Assembly (NCBI RefSeq): GCF_007747445.1
Contig: NZ_CP036425.1
Span: 1-64,000 of the forward strand
DNA from: Poriferisphaera corsica
Lineage (GTDB): Bacteria > Planctomycetota > Phycisphaerae > Phycisphaerales > Phycisphaeraceae
Length of the DNA: 64,000 nt
Direction: 5' to 3'
The notes under the pieces are model-generated. The model had not been told where the DNA came from. It saw only the letters and a program-made list of their open reading frames with translations, and did not search any database. Of this stretch, positions 48,204-56,437 are shown piece by piece (positions within the stretch are counted from its first letter, which is position 1; the number at the start of each line of letters is the position of its first letter). The translations under genes and the position numbers were made by a program.

Positions 48204-49007
48204 TCACTTCCGCCTCAACAAACCCAATCCCCCCAGCAGCATCAGTATCCCAACGCTCGGCTCCGGTATCCGTGATTCCACTCGACTAATCAATTCTTCC
48301 CAAGGAAACATCGCTCCCGGATCTCGTCTATTCCATGGCTGCACCTGACCATGACCTACCAATCCCGCTTGATTAAAATCAATATCCCTAACAACTTCCC
48401 CATTCTCTTTATGCCAAGCCGCCTCGCCCTCCGGATGTATCAGCGGAATATCATATCGTTGTACATAATACGCAACCACATCTGCTAACGTATCAAGATT
48501 CGACCGATACCCATCCCCCGGCGTAGGATCATGTACATCCTCGGGCTCTCCTACCTCATACCGCCATGTATCCACCCTGTCATCATTCGGATCAACGTGA
48601 CCACGCGAAAATCCCGACATCTCAATCCCAATCGATCGCCGGTTGTAATACGTCCCATGCCACGCCCTTCTCGTCGAGTCCACCATCTGTGTCACACGAC
48701 CATCACGCGCAATCACAAAATGCGCAGAATTACTATTATTACCTGAGTTTCGAAACCACCTCACTGTATTCTCATACACACCCGACCCTTCAGTTGTATG
48801 CATCACAATCGAATCAACCTTTGTTCCCCATCGATTGCTCGCATTCTTTGCCCCCTTAAATTCAAATTCCTGCCACCCCTTATTCAGGATTTGCTGCAAA
48901 TCCGCAAAATCACTCCCCGCTTCCTCGAATCCTCTCGCTTGCTCCATTCCAAAGACGATCGAAACACACAATAACAATACACATCTCATCAAAGTTATGC
49001 GCATCAT
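48204..49007 (-). CDS. N-acetylmuramoyl-L-alanine amidase (Amidase_2) with PEP-CTERM
   Basis: A 267-residue exported peptidoglycan amidase that cuts between muramic acid and the stem peptide. The zinc-site pattern is visible: IVMHTTEGSG, HFVIARDGRVTQMVD, RSIGIEMSG and GLVGHGQVQPWNRRDPGAMFPW (here shown in parts). A signal peptide (VLLLCVSIVFGMEQARG) starts it, and the tail IPEPSVGILMLLGGLGLL then RRK is a PEP-CTERM sorting signal. A peptidoglycan amidase anchored by PEP-CTERM is uncommon. AGGAG precedes ATG 49007. The upstream region contains repeat family R2 copy 1 (49061-49131). Confidence 0.92.
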   Translation of the reverse strand: MMRITLMRCVLLLCVSIVFGMEQARGFEEAGSDFADLQQILNKGWQEFEFKGAKNASNRWGTKVDSIVMHTTEGSGVYENTVRWFRNSGNNSNSAHFVIARDGRVTQMVDSTRRAWHGTYYNRRSIGIEMSGFSRGHVDPNDDRVDTWRYEVGEPEDVHDPTPGDGYRSNLDTLADVVAYYVQRYDIPLIHPEGEAAWHKENGEVVRDIDFNQAGLVGHGQVQPWNRRDPGAMFPWEELISRVESRIPEPSVGILMLLGGLGLLRRK

Positions 49008-49060
49008 GTACTCCTAAATAATAACAAATAAAAATATCTCTCATTCATCAGTAAGATTAT

Positions 49061-49131
49061 GTAACATATCACACAATCTCATATATCAATACAAAAATCA
49101 CTCAGTATTATCCATATCTCAATTTTGAGAT
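49061..49131 (+). repeat. Dispersed repeat family R2, copy 1
   Basis: About 71 bases (beginning GTAACATATCAC) recur at 50633-50703, sharing ACATATCACA.AATCTCATAT and ATCAATACA plus ACTCAG.ATTATCC blocks. It contains an imperfect inverted segment ATCTCAATTTTGAGAT. No gene is inside it. Confidence 0.65.
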
Positions 49132-49221
49132 ATTCGCATAAAATTTCATATAAAACACAATTACGCGATCATCTCATTCACATAGATATCGCATACAGTA
49201 ATGATGATCGGGATCACAATC

Positions 49222-50055
49222 ATGAACCTCCATTCCATTGGCCTCCAGTCAGATCTGCTTTTTTTCAATCAAAATTCAATCATCACCCATCAGCCCGATC
49301 ACCTCATCATTAAAACCCCACAAAACCCCACTTTTTTTCAAGGCAACCTTCTCATCTACAACCATCCACCTTCATCAACCCATCTCACAAACTGGGAAGA
49401 TGCAGCCAATCAAGCATTCAGCGATCAACCCCTCACTGCTCACCGCTGTTTCGCGTGGGATATTAATCCCGCCGATCCACTCACTGACCCCATCACTTCC
49501 AAAGCCGTCGCTACTTTCGAATCTGCAAACTACGAATACGAGCAATCCATCATTCTCACAACCAACACCATTAACTCGCCAAAGCATCCAAACTCCGACA
49601 TCCATATCAAACCCATCACCGCTCCCGCGCATTGGCAAGCCGTTACCGAACTCCAAATCGACATCGGTTCAAAAACCTACAACGAAAAACTGTACCGCCC
49701 TTTTATGCTTCAGCGCATCAAAGATTGGCAACACATGATCAACAACAATCAAGGTATTTGGCTCGGTGCTTTCCTGGGCAACACGCTCGCCGCCGATCTC
49801 GGCTTCTTTTGGAACCAATCTCTTTCACGCTTCCAACACGTCGAAACCCACCCCGACCATCGCAACCAAGGCATCTGCGCCACCCTCGTCCATCATGCAT
49901 GTCAGCTCGCCTTAAACCAAAACCCGCAAACCACACTTGTCATGGAAGCCGATGAATCCTACCACGCCGCCCGCATCTACCAATCCCTCGGCTTCGCCCC
50001 CACTGAACGCATCAGCTATCTCACTAAATACAACAAACAAATCTGGAACGCTTAA
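49222..50055 (+). CDS. GNAT-family N-acetyltransferase
   Basis: A 277-residue protein. The C-terminal ~110 residues are a GNAT domain: LGAFLGNTLAADLGFFW, then the acetyl-CoA loop VETHPDHRNQGICATLVHHAC (a Q/R-x-x-G-x-C/A pattern) and YHAARIYQSLGFAPTE. The N-terminal ~150 residues (SIGLQSDLLFFNQNS; NPTFFQGNLLIYN) form the extra domain common to a subfamily of GNAT proteins, so this is a two-domain member. The substrate is unknown. ATG 49222 is chosen because it makes the conserved-looking N-terminus start cleanly; ATG 49201 is also in frame. The coding strand is C-rich (Thr, Pro, His, Gln bias), opposite to the operon at 10-24 kb. Confidence 0.85.
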   Translation: MNLHSIGLQSDLLFFNQNSIITHQPDHLIIKTPQNPTFFQGNLLIYNHPPSSTHLTNWEDAANQAFSDQPLTAHRCFAWDINPADPLTDPITSKAVATFESANYEYEQSIILTTNTINSPKHPNSDIHIKPITAPAHWQAVTELQIDIGSKTYNEKLYRPFMLQRIKDWQHMINNNQGIWLGAFLGNTLAADLGFFWNQSLSRFQHVETHPDHRNQGICATLVHHACQLALNQNPQTTLVMEADESYHAARIYQSLGFAPTERISYLTKYNKQIWNA

Positions 50056-50104
50056 TAACCTACCCACAAATTCGAACAAGCATAAGCACCCGATCCAAAT
50101 CAAG

Positions 50105-50353
50105 CCCACGACCACCGGTCGTGGGGTGTCCTGCAATTTCCATTCATTTGCCTGCAATCAAAAAACCATCTCCCACCTCCAATCGAATTCTCTCTTACAA
50201 TTCAAGTAGCGGCTTCGCTCCTTCATTAGTAACGCCAACACCAATAGCCGGCGATCCGTGATCGCCGGAAACTCTCACTCATCAAGTCCCTTTCTCTCCC
50301 TCAATTATGAATCGTGCAACATCTCAAAAGTAGCCGCGGAGCCACGCTCCGCG
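50105..50353. repeat. Three short perfect palindromes in a gene-free gap
   Basis: Three hairpins each have an 8-9 bp stem and a three-base loop: 50105-50125 (stem CCCACGACC), 50248-50268 (stem CCGGCGATC) and 50335-50353 (stem CGCGGAGC). The sequences of the three stems differ. None has a T-run. The flanking sequence (50126-50247, 50269-50334) shows no gene. They resemble scattered REP-type palindromes. Confidence 0.55.
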
Positions 50354-50396
50354 CGCCCTCACCTTCTCACATCCCCTCATAACCCTTCTTCCTACA

Positions 50397-50429
50397 ACAA
50401 AAAAAGCTCACCATTAAAATGATGAGCTT
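50397..50429 (-). terminator. Possible terminator or stem-loop
   Basis: AAGCTCA (50404-50410) pairs with TGAGCTT (50423-50429); on the minus strand a run of T follows (50397-50405). No leftward gene ends immediately before it, because the gene at 50804 has its own terminator at 50744-50778; it may be a back-up, or a remnant. Confidence 0.4.
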
Positions 50430-50468
50430 CAATCCTAATTTTAATCGTAAATGAAAAACGATTTGCGA

Positions 50469-50595
50469 TAGAGCAGTTCGCATGAATATCCACAGGTCTA
50501 ACCAAAGTAAGTAAACATCAGAATAACTTACGAAACCTCATCAAATCGTAAACGAACCTTTGGTCAACCAGTGAGTATTTACGCAATACGCTCTA
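50469..50595 (+). repeat. 127-bp MITE-like element, copy C
   Basis: Full length, TAGAGC at the left (50469) and GCTCTA at the right (to 50595). About 80 percent identical to copy B by hand alignment, ungapped. It lies in the gene-free gap between the GNAT gene and the LamG/Asp-box gene. Confidence 0.85.
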
Positions 50596-50632
50596 TGTGA
50601 TAATAAAATCTCTCAGTTCTATCAATACTTAC

Positions 50633-50703
50633 GCAACATATCACATAATCTCATATATCAATACACGATTTACTCAGGATTATCCTTATCCGAAAATTGG
50701 GAC
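50633..50703 (+). repeat. Dispersed repeat family R2, copy 2
   Basis: Second copy of the ~71-base family described at 49061-49131 (ACATATCACATAATCTCATAT, shown in part). It lies 37 bases to the right of MITE copy C. Confidence 0.65.
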
Positions 50704-50743
50704 ATCGCTCCATTAAAGACGACGACAAAACAAACTTCTTCAC

Positions 50744-50778
50744 AAAAAAAGCATGCCGAGCCAACGTCCGACATGCTT
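50744..50778 (-). terminator. Intrinsic terminator of the leftward LamG/Asp-box gene
   Basis: AAGCATG (50749-50755) pairs with CATGCTT (50772-50778), with two more GC pairs after a mismatch; on the minus strand seven T follow. It lies 26 bases after the stop of the gene at 50804. Confidence 0.8.
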
Positions 50779-50803
50779 CTAATCATTCATTTCATGAACA
50801 ACT

Positions 50804-53062
50804 TTAATTTAACGTGATCTCAAATACACGCTGCTCATTATCAAAGAAATCAACAATGCAGCGTAATTTCCCATCAATCCCCTTAAAAAATCCAGGCGCA
50901 TAGTTATACATCTCTTTGATAGGCCGAGTATTTAGGCTCCCAAGACTAGCAATATAGTACCGATCATCAACATCGATTATTCCGTCAATAAACCGATGCA
51001 TCATGTTCTGCTGATGAGTGATACGATTAACACCATCTATAATACTGAACTTAACCGATGAAACACGTAACTCTGGAATTGCACTCGAATCTCGTGGTTT
51101 CATGCTGTACTCAAACAAATCTTCATCCGTGCAATAGGCAACAAAAATTGTCTGATCATGCTTAAATACATATGGCACATACGCATTATAACTCCTCCCA
51201 TCAATGTCACGTAACAAAGATTCGTAAACAATCTGACGATCTTCATGAACCCAGTCACTCACCGACTTGCCACCATTATTCGCAGTAACCGACCTGATAA
51301 CATTGTAATAATTCTCCTTGTTATCTGTGCCATAGACCTGCTTTTTAACCCCTTCCATCACGACCATGATCTTGTCATTGCCATCCGCATTCGCGTTTGG
51401 CTCAACCATCACGACCGACGCCATGCCATCTCGACTTAATTTTCCATTACCCGCAGGCTCCCGCGCCACAATAATTCGCGGTGACGATAAAGTAGATATC
51501 ATTCCATTGTTATACGTAGCATTCTTCATCGCAATCCACTGATGCCCAAGATATGACGGATCCGTGGTCTCATAGTCATAATAAATCTGTAACTCACCAT
51601 TAGAACGTCGAAACAAATATGGCGCACCAACAAAGCTGTATTTTGTCTGACCATCCGCAGTGAGATACGTACCACCTACTTCAACGACATGCAACCCCCC
51701 AGTACTAGGTATTGTTGTGTTATTAGGTAAAACACTATTTGTTGCGTTATGAATTTCATTAATACTAATGACATGCTTATTGGGGTTCACCGTGTTGTTG
51801 TGCTTCTTCATGCCATAAGAAACAAACATCTTATCGACCAACCCGCCATTGCCATTTTTTACACTCCCAGCCCAAATCATCGGGTCATGAATCGCTCCCA
51901 AATTAGTCGCCAAAAGATCCCTCATTCGCTGCCATGTCACACCATTATCTGTGCTTCGAAACAAATGAATCGAACTTTTGCCATCACCCAAAGGCTTCAC
52001 CACATACTCACCGTTCTCCAAAACGACCTCTTCATGTGGCCCCGGACGAACACCCCACAAACAACCATCAAATTCCGCGACAGATCGAATCGGGCCCGGG
52101 TTACTTGCCTTATGAACCGCAACAGCGGATCCATATCTTTTCATCAGTAACGCCGATTCTGGAAGTGCTGAATTACAAATCCGAACCTCATCAATCTTCC
52201 CGTCAGTCCGGTACTGCTCAACGCCGCTATACGTGCCATTACCAATACGCCAATAATAAGAATCGCCTCCCCCCGAACCGAGTATTTTCTTATTACTGCT
52301 GCTGTTGTAATTTGCCGTCCATAATCCTGGCTGATTATTCGATATATTATTGGCCTTGATATATAGTCTGAGCGTCTGACCATCACCAGTCACCGCGATG
52401 TCATACCAGAACGATGTCGCATTCTGTGACGGCGGCGTGATATGACCAGCTGGCGTTTGAACACTATGACTAATACCGTTTTCGTCCTTGACATACGCCA
52501 AAACGCTGCCATCCATCATATGCGCAACAAAGAAACTTGCTGGACCACTTGAACTGCCTGATCCCCCGATTTCAACATCATCACGGGATACTAAGACTCG
52601 GTGATCTGCCAAAGCCGCCGTATTTGGCTTATAGCTAACCTCAACCGTAAATTCCTTAAACTCAGCCTTCTCAACATCTGTATGTATCGGATGGTTTGGA
52701 AAATGCGTCGTCGTTACCTGAGCGTTGGTCTGTAGCACATGTGAATCACTATTGATTTCCAGATAGGTTAAATTGCTTTCTTGAGTCTGGTAAACCGTAA
52801 GAAATCTACCCCCAGCATCATTCGCTGTGGTTCGATTAGGAATCACAGAAGTTGCGTACAGCAAATTCCCATTGCCCGAAAAATCATAACCCGACCATGT
52901 ATTACTGTATTCAGTCGAGTCTTCAAACCGCCAGTACGCAATCATCGAATTCGGGTGCCTGGAATTATCAACGACATAATCATCCGCCACGATTACCCCA
53001 GACGATAAACCACTTGCAAATATCGCGAGTAATAAGAAATAAAGTTTTTTTATCGATCTCAT
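50804..53062 (-). CDS. Secreted LamG plus Asp-box (sialidase-like) protein, paralog 1
   Basis: A 752-residue exported protein with signal peptide (LYFLLLAIFASGLSSG). The first ~300 residues are a LamG/concanavalin A-like jellyroll (AYWRFEDSTEYS; KIDEVRICNSAL). The rest looks like a beta-propeller with an Asp-box (RSTDNGVTWQRM), as in sialidases and other BNR-repeat proteins. Shared features with the three genes at 57112, 59534 and 62185: LWGVRPGPHEEV, SRDGMASVVMVEPN, YNAYVPYVF and YCTDEDLFEYS. Catalytic residues of sialidases (FRIP, Arg triad) are not recognisable, so enzymatic activity is uncertain. Probably a glycan-binding or glycan-cleaving surface protein. It lies alone on the minus strand with its own terminator. 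Confidence 0.8.
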   Translation of the reverse strand: MRSIKKLYFLLLAIFASGLSSGVIVADDYVVDNSRHPNSMIAYWRFEDSTEYSNTWSGYDFSGNGNLLYATSVIPNRTTANDAGGRFLTVYQTQESNLTYLEINSDSHVLQTNAQVTTTHFPNHPIHTDVEKAEFKEFTVEVSYKPNTAALADHRVLVSRDDVEIGGSGSSSGPASFFVAHMMDGSVLAYVKDENGISHSVQTPAGHITPPSQNATSFWYDIAVTGDGQTLRLYIKANNISNNQPGLWTANYNSSSNKKILGSGGGDSYYWRIGNGTYSGVEQYRTDGKIDEVRICNSALPESALLMKRYGSAVAVHKASNPGPIRSVAEFDGCLWGVRPGPHEEVVLENGEYVVKPLGDGKSSIHLFRSTDNGVTWQRMRDLLATNLGAIHDPMIWAGSVKNGNGGLVDKMFVSYGMKKHNNTVNPNKHVISINEIHNATNSVLPNNTTIPSTGGLHVVEVGGTYLTADGQTKYSFVGAPYLFRRSNGELQIYYDYETTDPSYLGHQWIAMKNATYNNGMISTLSSPRIIVAREPAGNGKLSRDGMASVVMVEPNANADGNDKIMVVMEGVKKQVYGTDNKENYYNVIRSVTANNGGKSVSDWVHEDRQIVYESLLRDIDGRSYNAYVPYVFKHDQTIFVAYCTDEDLFEYSMKPRDSSAIPELRVSSVKFSIIDGVNRITHQQNMMHRFIDGIIDVDDRYYIASLGSLNTRPIKEMYNYAPGFFKGIDGKLRCIVDFFDNEQRVFEITLN

Positions 53063-53367
53063 CAGATTACCTTATTAGTAAGCATATGTAAGTATTAACA
53101 ACAATTAAACATCTGTAAAATAATAAATATGAAGCGCATCACGTACGAATAGCGAAATAAGCTATTAATTGAGCTATTATGCACAATTTTAGAGCTTGAC
53201 CATATCTATAAACAAACAAACCATACCAGAAGCATGATTTGTGGCATGGAAATACAAACTTTTGTACCCACCACCAAAAATATCGCTTTGCTCATACCCC
53301 GCATCCAGTTACACAAATGATTGAATAAGCCGTTTTTGGCGGCTCGAAAATAGACTCAAACACGACC

Positions 53368-53494
53368 TAGAGTAAGTTGCACCATTATTTGCCGTATTTC
53401 TCATCCCAACGATCGACAGCCAAACCATGTGTTCTGTGATTTTGATGAAACGACCGACTGGTCAACGCGGCAGGTATTTCTGCAAGACGCTCTA
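53368..53494 (+). repeat. 127-bp MITE-like element, copy D
   Basis: Full length: left end TAGAGT (53368; one base off the consensus TAGAGC), right end GCTCTA (to 53494). The right half matches copy E (inverted) and copy A over ACTGGTCAACGCGGCAG. The rest of the gap 53063-53691 is AT-rich without a visible gene. Confidence 0.8.
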
Positions 53495-53592
53495 GAAAAG
53501 ATCATCGCTCCTCCAGCAATATAGATTCCCTATCCTCCGCCAACACCTTCAAAGGCCCACCGGAAAGTGCCAACAAACAAAAAATCAATCAT

Positions 53593-53624
53593 AAAAAAAG
53601 CTCACCATAAACATGGCAAGCTTT
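53593..53624 (-). terminator. Intrinsic terminator of thrS
   Basis: AAAGCT (53597-53602) pairs with AGCTTT (53619-53624), and CCAT with ATGG inside; on the minus strand seven T follow. It lies 67 bases after the thrS stop. Confidence 0.75.
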
Positions 53625-53691
53625 GTGAATCTTCATCTATCAACAACAGTCAATCACAACCAGTCATATAGATAGTCAAACTATCTAATAA

Positions 53692-55824
53692 TTAGTTCGA
53701 CGCCTTCACCAGCGGCCCGAGCGCCTTCGTCTTGATCTCTTCCACGATGTTTGCAACAAACTCATCCGTAGGCACCGCACCAAGATCACCTTCGCTGCGA
53801 TGACGAACACTCACCGTGCCCGCTTCCTTATCCTTCCTGCCCACAACCAGCATGTAGCAAACGCGATCTTCCTGCGCGACCTTGATCTTACCATTCAAGC
53901 GATCATTACCCTTATCGATCGTCACACGCACACCTTCAGCAAACAGTTTGTCCTTCACCTCTTCAGCATAATCAACAAACTTATCACTGATCGGCAGCAC
54001 CCTCACCTGTTCAGGATTCAACCACAGCGGGAACGAACCATTAAAGTGTTCAATCAACACGCCAACAAAACGTTCCATCGAACCAAACGGCGCCCTGTGG
54101 ATCATGATCGGCGTATGTTCCGCGTTATCGCTGCCCACATAAGACAATTCAAAACGTTGCGGTAACTGATAATCAACCTGAACCGTACCGAGTTGCCACT
54201 CGCGCCCGATCACATCCTTTACGACAAAGTCGATCTTCGGACCATAAAACGCCGCTTCGCCAGGCTCCATGCTGAACGGCACGCCTAGGCTTTCCGCAGC
54301 CTTGATACATGCAGATTCCGCGCGATCCCAGTCCTCAGGATTACCAACATACTTCGTGCCGTCCGGATCACGTAAACTGACGCGAACTCTAAAGTCTTTC
54401 AAACCAAGAGTTTCAAAGATTACTTTCACCAAATCCAAGCAACCCTGTACTTCCTCATCCAATTGTTCAGGCATCACAAACAAATGAGCATCATCCTGAG
54501 TGAAACCGCGCACGCGGGTCATGCCGTTCAACTCACCCGACTGTTCCCAGCGGTAAACCGTGCCAAACTCCGCCAAGCGGATCGGCAGATCACGGTATGA
54601 ACGCTTCTCAGATGCGTAAATCTGGATGTGATGCGGGCAGTTCATCGGTTTGAGCATGTATCCGTCAACGTCGCCATCTTCAAGCATATTCGCGAGTTGT
54701 GAACATGAGCAGCCCTCATCTGCGAGCGATTTAATCTGCTCGCGGCTAATGATCGGCGGGAACTGCGAATCCTGGTAATACGGGAAGTGACCCGAGGTTC
54801 TATATAGATCCAGTTTCCCGATATGCGGCGTGAACACTTGGAAGTAGCCTTGTTTGGTTAGATGCTCGCCGATGAATTTTTGGAGTTCATCACGGATGAT
54901 TCCGCCCTTAGGTTTCCATAACACAAGGCCTTGGCCGACTTTATCGTCGATCGCAAACAAACCGAGCTTTTGGCCGATCACACGGTGATCGCGAGCTTTG
55001 GCTTCTTCGAGTTTTCCGAGATAGGTTTCGAGATCTTTTTCGGAGAAGAAAGCGGTGCCGTAAACGCGTTGGAAGCGATCGGAATTCACGTCGCCGTGCC
55101 AGTTGGAACTGGCAATCGACATCACCTTAGAAGCGCCGATCAATGATGTATTGGGGACGTGCGGCCCTTGGCAAAGGTCTTCCCAGTAACCTTCGGAAGT
55201 ATTTGCAGAATCATCAGTTGCGCATGCAGTATCGAGTGATGGATCGCCGGTGACGTACCATGAGAGTGATTGGGCGCCGCCTTCGATGGCGCGCTCGGCG
55301 TTGTCGATTTTGTATTTGTTGTTTTCGGCTTTGAGTTTGTCCATGCCTTCGGCGATGGGGAGATCGTAACGCTTGAATGGACGGTTACTTGCGATGATTT
55401 TGGCCATCTCGGCTTCGATCTTGGCGAAGTCGTCTGAGGAGATGGGTGTGTCGAGTTTGATGTCGTAGTAGAAGCCGGTCTCGAGAGGCGGTCCGTATGC
55501 TAACTCTGTGTCTGGCCAGAGGTTAGCGATGGCTTCGGCCATGACGTGTGCGGTCGAGTGGCGGAGGAGGTAGAGAGCGTCGTCCTGGTGAGCGGTGTCG
55601 CGGAACTTGGAGTTACCTTTTTTGTCCTGGCGAGGCGCGGTGATGATGGAAATATCGCAATCACTTGTGATAGGGGAAGTTACGTCGACGAGTGTGCCAT
55701 TGACGCGGGCGCCAATGGCGGCTTTGGCGAGGCCAGCACCGATCGAGGCGGCGACATCGTAGGGTGTTGAGTTCTGAGGGAGCTCAACGGAGTTGCCGTC
55801 GGGTAGTTTGACATTGATGTTCAT
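53692..55824 (-). CDS. thrS: Threonyl-tRNA synthetase
   Basis: ThrS charges tRNA-Thr and edits serine mischarging. The 710-residue protein has the full layout: an N-terminal TGS domain (MNINVKLPDGNSVEL), the editing domain with the HSTAHVMAEAI zinc-type motif, the class II catalytic core (MLKPMNCPHHIQIYASE with the zinc Cys; ELNGMTRVRGFTQDDAHLF; APFGSMERFVGVLIEH) and the anticodon-binding domain at the C-terminus. It is longer than E. coli ThrS (642) mainly in the editing/core region. GGAG lies 9 bases before ATG 55824. About 555 bases upstream, on the same strand, a threonine-rich leader and terminator may regulate it. The top strand is C-rich in the C-terminal half and G-rich in the N-terminal half, so the composition switch lies inside the gene. 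Confidence 0.97.
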   Translation of the reverse strand: MNINVKLPDGNSVELPQNSTPYDVAASIGAGLAKAAIGARVNGTLVDVTSPITSDCDISIITAPRQDKKGNSKFRDTAHQDDALYLLRHSTAHVMAEAIANLWPDTELAYGPPLETGFYYDIKLDTPISSDDFAKIEAEMAKIIASNRPFKRYDLPIAEGMDKLKAENNKYKIDNAERAIEGGAQSLSWYVTGDPSLDTACATDDSANTSEGYWEDLCQGPHVPNTSLIGASKVMSIASSNWHGDVNSDRFQRVYGTAFFSEKDLETYLGKLEEAKARDHRVIGQKLGLFAIDDKVGQGLVLWKPKGGIIRDELQKFIGEHLTKQGYFQVFTPHIGKLDLYRTSGHFPYYQDSQFPPIISREQIKSLADEGCSCSQLANMLEDGDVDGYMLKPMNCPHHIQIYASEKRSYRDLPIRLAEFGTVYRWEQSGELNGMTRVRGFTQDDAHLFVMPEQLDEEVQGCLDLVKVIFETLGLKDFRVRVSLRDPDGTKYVGNPEDWDRAESACIKAAESLGVPFSMEPGEAAFYGPKIDFVVKDVIGREWQLGTVQVDYQLPQRFELSYVGSDNAEHTPIMIHRAPFGSMERFVGVLIEHFNGSFPLWLNPEQVRVLPISDKFVDYAEEVKDKLFAEGVRVTIDKGNDRLNGKIKVAQEDRVCYMLVVGRKDKEAGTVSVRHRSEGDLGAVPTDEFVANIVEEIKTKALGPLVKASN

Positions 55825-56378
55825 GATTGCGGTCTCCGAATCTTTTAGGTTGCGCTGTATGTGCTGTGCTGGGCATGAGTTGTGTGAGGTGGTGCGGTTT
55901 GGGAAGTTGGTTTTGCCGATGTGGCGTTGTCCAACTTCCGAGGGGGATGGGGCGCACGGTTTGTATGGTAAACGGGCGCTGGAGTACGCACAAAAGCGCG
56001 TTTTGGGCCTGTTTTTCAGGCTAAGTGTTTTATTGTCAGTATTTTACTGCTGCAAGACCGTTTTTGCTTAAAAACGGCTAAAAACAACGGGTTTTGATCT
56101 TAAACAGGCTAGGTTTGGTGAGTTTTGGTGCGTTTTAGGTAAGAAATCTGAGTATTGAAATTTCTGTGTGCGGTTTGATGCGCGCTTTGCGAAAATTTCG
56201 TGCGATCCCCCCCCCGGAAATTGGGTCATGAAATAATGGGAGTAAGCCGTTTAGGTTGAGCGGGTTGCGTGATTGGGGGCGATCAGTTGCGGCGCGGCGT
56301 GCGGTTTGGGAAGCACGGTGTTTGGGGTTAATTTTCAAGGATTTCTGGGAGTTTTTGAGTTTGGAATGAGGGGCAATT
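55825..56378 (-). other. Long untranslated stretch between attenuator and thrS
   Basis: No supported gene. It contains a perfect 8-bp hairpin (56058-56077, stem CCGTTTTT) and a smaller stem GCCTG/CAGGC (56007-56021), plus a run of nine C at 56207-56215. No convincing promoter on the minus strand is seen, so it may simply be the thrS leader. Confidence 0.4.
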
Positions 56379-56411
56379 AAAAAAGCCTCGCGATTGGTAG
56401 GCGAGGCTTTT
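56379..56411 (-). terminator. Attenuator-like intrinsic terminator
   Basis: On the minus strand, AAAAGCCTCGC (56411-56401) pairs with GCGAGGCTTTT (56391-56381) and six T end at 56379. It begins 26 bases after the stop codon of the threonine-rich leader frame. The 5' arm can alternatively pair with CGAGGC inside the leader's codons 24-26 (top-strand 56452-56457), giving a possible antiterminator. Confidence 0.8.
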
Positions 56412-56437
56412 GATGATTGCTGTGATTTTGGAATCAA

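Noticed and set aside
55825-56378. T-box riboswitch upstream of thrS
   Set aside because: No T-box consensus (the AGGGTGGNACCGCG bulge sequence) is present on the minus strand; the small hairpins there do not resemble it.
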